Below are positions 39,191 to 43,485 of a DNA stretch of 43,485 nucleotides, piece after piece (position 1 is the stretch's first letter; every line of letters begins with the position of its first letter). Location: NCBI GenBank assembly GCA_017996955.1, contig JAGOFZ010000002.1, forward strand, positions 1 through 43,485. Reading direction: 5' to 3'. Source of the DNA: Longilinea sp. (GTDB lineage: Bacteria; Chloroflexota; Anaerolineae; Anaerolineales; Anaerolineaceae). The notes beneath the pieces are model-generated. The model saw only the letters and a list, made by a program, of their open reading frames with translations. It was not told the DNA's origin and made no database searches. The translations under genes were made by a program, and so were the position numbers.

Positions 39191-41569
39191 CTACAATATG
39201 CGGCGGCGGTAAAGGGCAAACCCCAAAGCGGCACCCAGGGGGATGAGCACGGCCGGGCAAAAGCCATTGGATGGGGATGATTGCGGCTGTGGGTCTTCAA
39301 TTGGATCAACCACATCGGGGACGACCACAATGGGTGTGCCAACCACCTCTGTGACTACGGGTGGGGTTACGGGGTCTGGCAGGGGCACATCCCCGGTCAC
39401 CGCATCGGTGGTCACCTCATAAGCAACGCCATCCACCATGACAATCACACGGTCTCCGAGGGCCAGGGCGGCGGCGACATCCGGGCGAGCAGAGGCAAGC
39501 TGGAAGTATTCCGCCGAGAGGAAGCTCACTTTCACCGTGGTCATGGTCTGGGGGTCGTAGGTGGTATCGAGCCAGACGCCATCCTGCTGGATGAATGTGT
39601 GGTCACCGGCAATGCGGATGGGCGCGGACGCCGCGCCTTCTTCGGTAACCACTGCGGGTGGCGGCGCTTCAGCAGCCGAGAGTGCACCCTGGTCGGCGGC
39701 CTTGTTGACCGCTGCCTCACCGCTCACCTGGGTGGGCTGCGCCATCAAATCATTGTAGGCCTCCCGCACCACTTCATCCTGATTGGCTGAACCCAGCAGC
39801 TCCGGCTCGGTGACCAGATAGGAGGTGTAGGGGGTGACGATGCCGTAGCGGATGCTCAAGCGGACAATTTGATCCACGGTTTCTTCATCCACACCCTGGA
39901 GGCGGATCTGATTAAGGAGATAGCCAATCTTGCGCGTGGCCCAGAGGCGCGGCAGCCCGGTGAGCGGGCCACTGAGGCCAGTGGTATCTTTGGCAAAGAC
40001 TTGGTCGGAATAGGTGAAGCGCATGGTTTCACCGTTCACATCACCAGTGAGGGTCACATCAAACGTGCCACCGGAGCGATAGCGCCCGACCACCACCACC
40101 TGGCTGCCGCGGAACAGATCGGGCAGCGGGGAGGGGTAGACATCATAGACATCGAGTCCGCCAAAATCCAACTGGAGGTTGGTGAGCACGGGCGTGCTGA
40201 TGCGGGCATAGAACGCCGACAGGATTTCATCCAGCGCTTCACCGGGTTTGACGTAGGTGCTGAGGCCATGATGATCTTGAGAAAGCGAGTCCAGCAGGTA
40301 GGTATCGACATCATAGCCTACGCCAAAGGCAAACAGGCGCAGGTTGCTGGGGGCCGCGCGGGCAAAATTATCCAGAATGCTGGCGCTGTTAATCTCACCC
40401 TCAGTGGGCAGGCCATCGGTCAGGAAGATGAGATAGGTAGGGCGCTCACGATCGGCCACGGCGGCAGTATCCAGCAGGGCCAGGTTGATATCGGTGCTGC
40501 CGGCGGCACTCTGGCGGCTCAGCCAGGCAATGGCAGAGCTGGCCTCGCTGGCGGGGCGCAGGTCCGATGCGTAGGTATCAATGCCGCTGCTGAAGGAGGT
40601 TACATAAAAACGATCTCCGGGGTTGAGGTTTTCCAGAATGAACCGGGCGGCCGCCTGGGCCTGGACAAACTTTTCACCATCCATGCTGCCGGAGCGATCC
40701 ATCACCAGGAGAATATCTTTGTCGATGACCTGGTCAATGGTTTTGGGGTTGGGGGCCAGCAGCAGCATGAAAAAGCCATCGGCATCCTGTGGATCGTTAG
40801 GGGTGCGGTAGCTGAAAAGGTGAAAAGCCTGCTGTTCGCCCAGGGAATAGTAGAGCGAGAAATCGGTATCGGGCAGAACATTGGCGCCTTCATAGCTGAC
40901 CCGGGCTGAATTTTGGTCGGGGCGTTGAATATCTACAGAGTGTGAGGGGGAATAGACCGCGCGAATGGACTGCGGATCGGCAATTGTGACGGTCACCGAG
41001 ACGCTCTCCAGCGGCAGCAGGGAAAATTTTTCAGTGTTCAAGGGATAGGTGTAGCGCACCAGGCCATTATCGGCAGTCAGGGCCTGAGTATATTCCAGCT
41101 CAATGCGGCGCTCGCCCTGGGGTGGGATGGGGAAGATGCTGGCCTTGACTGCCCCCTGACCGACGTACTCCAGCAAGGCCGGGTCTTGCAGGCTGCTGAC
41201 AATCTGCTGATAAGTCTGGCGGGCTTCATCGGCCGAGAGGACCTGACCCTGCACAGGCACGCCATCCACCCAGAGGGTGAACTCGCTGACCACAGCATCG
41301 AGCGGCAGCGGGAAGATGTAAGTGCCTTCAACTGCCCAATCATTGGGGTTGAAGAAAACCTGATCCACCCGGGTGACAGCAAGCTGGTCTTCAATGGTGA
41401 CGGTGACGTGATGGTAGCGGATGACGAGCTGGCTCATGGGGTTGGGCAAATCCTGGCAACCATCGGGCGGGCAGCCCGGGATGACAATGCCATCGGCTTG
41501 AACGGGGATCACCCATACCAGGGTGAGCAGCAAGCCCAGCAAAAAGGCAATTAACGACTTCGGTTTCAT
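39191..41569 (-). CDS. VIT and von Willebrand A domain surface protein
   Basis: A 792-residue exported protein. A signal peptide (about 1-25) is followed by a VIT domain (about 40-180, with a FFNPNDWAVEGTYIFPLP stretch) and a vWA domain with the MIDAS motif DRSGSM beginning at Asp291. Later segments are repetitive and Thr/Pro-rich, and a final membrane helix ends in YRRRIL. The layout resembles inter-alpha-trypsin-inhibitor-like and adhesin-type bacterial proteins. It probably binds a partner at the cell surface through the metal site. AGGAGG stands 5 nt before the ATG. Confidence 0.9.
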   Translation of the reverse strand: MKPKSLIAFLLGLLLTLVWVIPVQADGIVIPGCPPDGCQDLPNPMSQLVIRYHHVTVTIEDQLAVTRVDQVFFNPNDWAVEGTYIFPLPLDAVVSEFTLWVDGVPVQGQVLSADEARQTYQQIVSSLQDPALLEYVGQGAVKASIFPIPPQGERRIELEYTQALTADNGLVRYTYPLNTEKFSLLPLESVSVTVTIADPQSIRAVYSPSHSVDIQRPDQNSARVSYEGANVLPDTDFSLYYSLGEQQAFHLFSYRTPNDPQDADGFFMLLLAPNPKTIDQVIDKDILLVMDRSGSMDGEKFVQAQAAARFILENLNPGDRFYVTSFSSGIDTYASDLRPASEASSAIAWLSRQSAAGSTDINLALLDTAAVADRERPTYLIFLTDGLPTEGEINSASILDNFARAAPSNLRLFAFGVGYDVDTYLLDSLSQDHHGLSTYVKPGEALDEILSAFYARISTPVLTNLQLDFGGLDVYDVYPSPLPDLFRGSQVVVVGRYRSGGTFDVTLTGDVNGETMRFTYSDQVFAKDTTGLSGPLTGLPRLWATRKIGYLLNQIRLQGVDEETVDQIVRLSIRYGIVTPYTSYLVTEPELLGSANQDEVVREAYNDLMAQPTQVSGEAAVNKAADQGALSAAEAPPPAVVTEEGAASAPIRIAGDHTFIQQDGVWLDTTYDPQTMTTVKVSFLSAEYFQLASARPDVAAALALGDRVIVMVDGVAYEVTTDAVTGDVPLPDPVTPPVVTEVVGTPIVVVPDVVDPIEDPQPQSSPSNGFCPAVLIPLGAALGFALYRRRIL

Positions 41570-41672
41570 TTCGACCTCCTGAATAGAGACGCGTTTAAAC
41601 TGACGCCCGGCGTGACGTCTGGCGGTTCAAACACGGCTTGAAAAAACGGGAACGGTAGAAATAAGACGTCAA

Positions 41673-41699
41673 ATCCCTGCCAGGAGTTCCGGCAGGGAT
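41673..41699. terminator. Hairpin after the nitroreductase gene
   Basis: ATCCCTGCC at 41673-41681 pairs perfectly with GGCAGGGAT at 41691-41699. On the minus strand TTTGACGTCTTATTT follows, a moderate tail. It lies between the nitroreductase and the vWA gene. Confidence 0.65.
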
Positions 41700-41732
41700 G
41701 TATTGGAGACGATTCAGCTTTAGCTGGCGGGC

Positions 41733-42308
41733 TTACAAATCTACAATCAGATCATCCAGGGCACGCTTGGGGACGTGATGGACGTGTTTTTCGTCGCGCC
41801 AGTATTTGATATCGCCAGAGGGGGCGATGGGGTCAACAACAACTTCTTCAACGGGTTTGCCCAATGCCAGCACGAACAAGACTTCGTACCGGTCAGGAAT
41901 CTGGAGCAGGGGGATCAATTCTTTGCGATTGACCGAAGCGATGATGCAGCCGCCCAGGCCCTGAGCCACAGCGCCCAGGAGAATAGTTTGAACAGCAATG
42001 CCGGGATCAATATTGAAATTTTGGGCAATTTCTTTGTCGCCCAGGACGATGATGTAGGCCGAAGGGCGTTCACCTTCCACCGGACCGGGCCAGTCAGTCA
42101 GGTAGCCAGCCCAGGCCAGGGTAGGGAAGACTTTGGCGTTGGCTGCGGGGTCGCAGATTAGCGCGTATTTGAGCGGCTGAGCATTGCGCGCTGAGGGCGT
42201 CAGGCGGGCCAGGTCCACCAGGGCGCGCAACGTCTGCTTTGAAATTGAGAACGATTGGTCAAACCGGCGATAGGTGCGATTTTTACGGACCAGTTCAGCA
42301 AAATCCAT
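41733..42308 (-). CDS. Nitroreductase-family flavoprotein
   Basis: A 191-residue member of the nitroreductase fold. RKNRTYRRFDQ near the N-terminus, SARNAQPLKYAL and the later GLGGCIIAS, followed by the ALGKPVEE turn, fit FMN-binding enzymes of this family. It reduces an unknown electron acceptor with NAD(P)H. The ATG at 42308 has GGAGGT just upstream; a seven-residue extension lacks support. It lies 39 nt after ecfT and is probably cotranscribed. Confidence 0.88.
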   Translation of the reverse strand: MDFAELVRKNRTYRRFDQSFSISKQTLRALVDLARLTPSARNAQPLKYALICDPAANAKVFPTLAWAGYLTDWPGPVEGERPSAYIIVLGDKEIAQNFNIDPGIAVQTILLGAVAQGLGGCIIASVNRKELIPLLQIPDRYEVLFVLALGKPVEEVVVDPIAPSGDIKYWRDEKHVHHVPKRALDDLIVDL

Positions 42309-42347
42309 GGTGACCTCCAAACAGAGCAATTTGGTATGGAAATTGTA

Positions 42348-43214
42348 CTACGAGCCAGGTAACAAGAAATTGGGAACCCAAAACTTGCCGTAGCCAAAGA
42401 GCGCCAGCGCCGTGCTGAAGAGCAGCATGAGAACCCCCAGCCCAATCAAAACCCAGTCGTACCAGTGGAATTTGAGTTCGTCCAGCCAGGTGCGCGGGCC
42501 AACGCCGAAGGCGCGTAAATCCATGGCGTCAATAATATCTTCGCTGCCAGCAATGGCGTGAATGGTCACGGGCACCACCAGGGGGGCCAGCTTGCGAACC
42601 TGGGCAAACAGGCCGCCTTTGACCTTATCCAGTTCAAAACCGCGGGCTCGCTGGGCATCCATCGTCAGGGTGAAATCACGCCCATAGGTGGGGATGAAGC
42701 GCATGGTCAGATCCATGGCGTAGGCAATTTTATCGGGCAGGCCCAGGCCGCGGAAGGTGACCCCATAAAGCGCGGGGTTCAGCGAATAGGGGATGAGGAT
42801 TGTCATAATGGCGATGCTGAACACGCGCGCCATCATGCTCACGGCATACATGATGCGCTCGGCGGTGATTTTCAGCGTGGGAACCCAGCCGAATAGATCA
42901 AATGGAGCCCGAAATTCGCGCAGGATGTGTTCTTCTGAATACAGTTCCATGCCCCCGCGCCCGGTAAGGAAGGTGAGGAAGGCAAAGAAAAGGATGAACC
43001 CGCCGATAAACAAAACCGCCCGGCGAATCTCTGCCCAACTGACATCGGCAGCCAGGGTGATGCCGACAGTCAGGACAAAGAAGAAGAGCAGGTAGCGCAA
43101 ATCCCAAAAAGCCAGCACCGAGGCCAGGAAGCAAATGAAAAAGATGACCCAGGCGCGCGGATCAAAGAACTGGATGATGGATTTACGGATGCGATATCGC
43201 CAGGTAACCAGCAT
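42348..43214 (-). CDS. ecfT: ECF transporter transmembrane coupling protein EcfT
   Basis: A 288-residue membrane protein with about five to six helices. The coupling helices carry AQRARGFEL and, later, AMDLRAFG, corresponding to the Ala-Arg-Gly motifs that contact the EcfA ATPases; the second is altered (RAFG). EcfT joins a substrate-binding S component to two ATPases for vitamin or metal uptake. It follows the S component by 64 nt. No EcfA genes are in the window. Confidence 0.88.
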   Translation of the reverse strand: MLVTWRYRIRKSIIQFFDPRAWVIFFICFLASVLAFWDLRYLLFFFVLTVGITLAADVSWAEIRRAVLFIGGFILFFAFLTFLTGRGGMELYSEEHILREFRAPFDLFGWVPTLKITAERIMYAVSMMARVFSIAIMTILIPYSLNPALYGVTFRGLGLPDKIAYAMDLTMRFIPTYGRDFTLTMDAQRARGFELDKVKGGLFAQVRKLAPLVVPVTIHAIAGSEDIIDAMDLRAFGVGPRTWLDELKFHWYDWVLIGLGVLMLLFSTALALFGYGKFWVPNFLLPGS

Positions 43215-43230
43215 GATTCAACCTGTGGGG

Positions 43231-43264
43231 TGATTGCTCCGGCGGAAGACCACCGGAGCAATCA
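43231..43264. repeat. 12-bp intercistronic hairpin between S component and ecfT
   Basis: TGATTGCTCCGG at 43231-43242 pairs perfectly with CCGGAGCAATCA at 43253-43264 (10-nt loop). No T tract follows on the minus strand, so it resembles an mRNA-stability or attenuating hairpin more than a full terminator. Confidence 0.7.
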
Positions 43265-43278
43265 CAAAGGGACTAAAA

Positions 43279-43485
43279 CTAGCGACCCGACTGGCGCCGC
43301 ACAGCCGCAAAAGCAGCAACGAGGATCGGGACCAGGATGGCAGCAAAGATCAGGTTGGGGCCGGCGGAGGGGATGAACTCGCCAACGATGGCCACGGCCG
43401 GAGAGAAGCCGTTGATCCAGATATCGGAAACGGCGGCAAAGCCAATGCCCAGCAGGTTGCCCAGCATACTCCAGGTTACGGCAGC
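43279..43485 (-). CDS. ECF transporter S component (partial, N-terminus off the right edge)
   Basis: The last 68 residues of a membrane protein are visible. They contain helices with NLLGIGFAAVSDIWINGFSPA and GPNLIFAAILVPILVAAF, then a basic end RRQSGR. The gene precedes ecfT in the same direction, which is the main ground for the S-component call. The frame is open to the right edge, so the ATG at 43467 is probably internal. The substrate cannot be told. Confidence 0.6.
   Translation of the reverse strand, partial: AAVTWSMLGNLLGIGFAAVSDIWINGFSPAVAIVGEFIPSAGPNLIFAAILVPILVAAFAAVRRQSGR

Noticed and set aside
39869-40909. 346-residue open frame on the plus strand
   Set aside because: Antisense shadow of the VIT/vWA gene, whose domains and signal peptide are clear.
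1-43485. CRISPR array, insertion sequence, prophage or rRNA
   Set aside because: No regularly spaced repeats, transposase, integrase or phage structural genes, and no rRNA-like sequence, were found on either strand.

Overview
The window is a gene-dense bacterial chromosome segment with high GC. It has no rRNA, insertion sequence, prophage or CRISPR array. Gene content suggests the phylum Chloroflexota, probably Anaerolineae or a relative. Pointers are a T-box leucyl-tRNA synthetase leader, lipoproteins beside a cytochrome c maturation system, a 2-oxoacid:ferredoxin oxidoreductase with a fused gamma-alpha chain, DUF2804, a VIT/vWA protein, an ECF transporter, and sigma-70-type promoters (TTGACA-17-TATAAT-like). 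This assignment is inference from content, not a database match.

Layout. (1) 1-5466, minus: cytochrome c maturation operon ccmE-ccmF-ccmH-thioredoxin-CcmI-like zinc ribbon-diheme cytochrome c lipoprotein; the last gene runs off the left edge. CcmE carries a Cys-type heme-binding motif. (2) 5632-7421, minus: diacylglycerol glycosyltransferase-like protein and CinA/PncC; a divergent GT-C membrane glycosyltransferase lies at 7528-9072. (3) 9115-13626, minus: a tightly coupled chain of rarA, histidine phosphatase, mutarotase-like protein and DUF2804, then inorganic pyrophosphatase. (4) 13813-16618, plus: ferredoxin, acidic small protein, nucleoside deoxyribosyltransferase-like protein, membrane protein, GNAT and histidine phosphatase. 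(5) 17245-22873, plus: Cache-HAMP-GAF-HD-GYP protein, GNAT-like protein, GPH-type transporter and rhodanese. (6) 22954-26581, minus: FCD/GntR regulator followed by 2-oxoacid:ferredoxin oxidoreductase alpha and beta. (7) 26813-29832, minus: promoter, two tRNA-Ala genes, leucine T-box leader and leuS, apparently one transcription unit. (8) 29931-31772, plus: a membrane protein and a lipoprotein of unknown function. (9) 31769-34802, minus: two diverged thymidylate-kinase-like proteins, a CHAD protein and a stand-alone Ppx-type HD protein. (10) 34911-36404, minus: phoU and pstB without pstSCA. (11) 36593-39127, plus: prfA-prmC-tsaC. (12) 39191-43485, minus: VIT/vWA surface protein, nitroreductase, EcfT and a partial S component.

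The most promising unexplained locus is region 9, which sits directly beside pstB/phoU. It combines a polyphosphate-binding-type CHAD domain, an exopolyphosphatase-type HD domain without its usual partner domain, and two TMK-fold kinases. One kinase has an intact P-loop; the other has the P-loop lysine replaced by arginine. I infer a phosphate or polyphosphate-linked nucleotide kinase module. The second notable structure is the tRNA-Ala/tRNA-Ala/T-box(Leu)/leuS arrangement, with only 11-12 nt between the mature tRNA end and the T-box aptamer.
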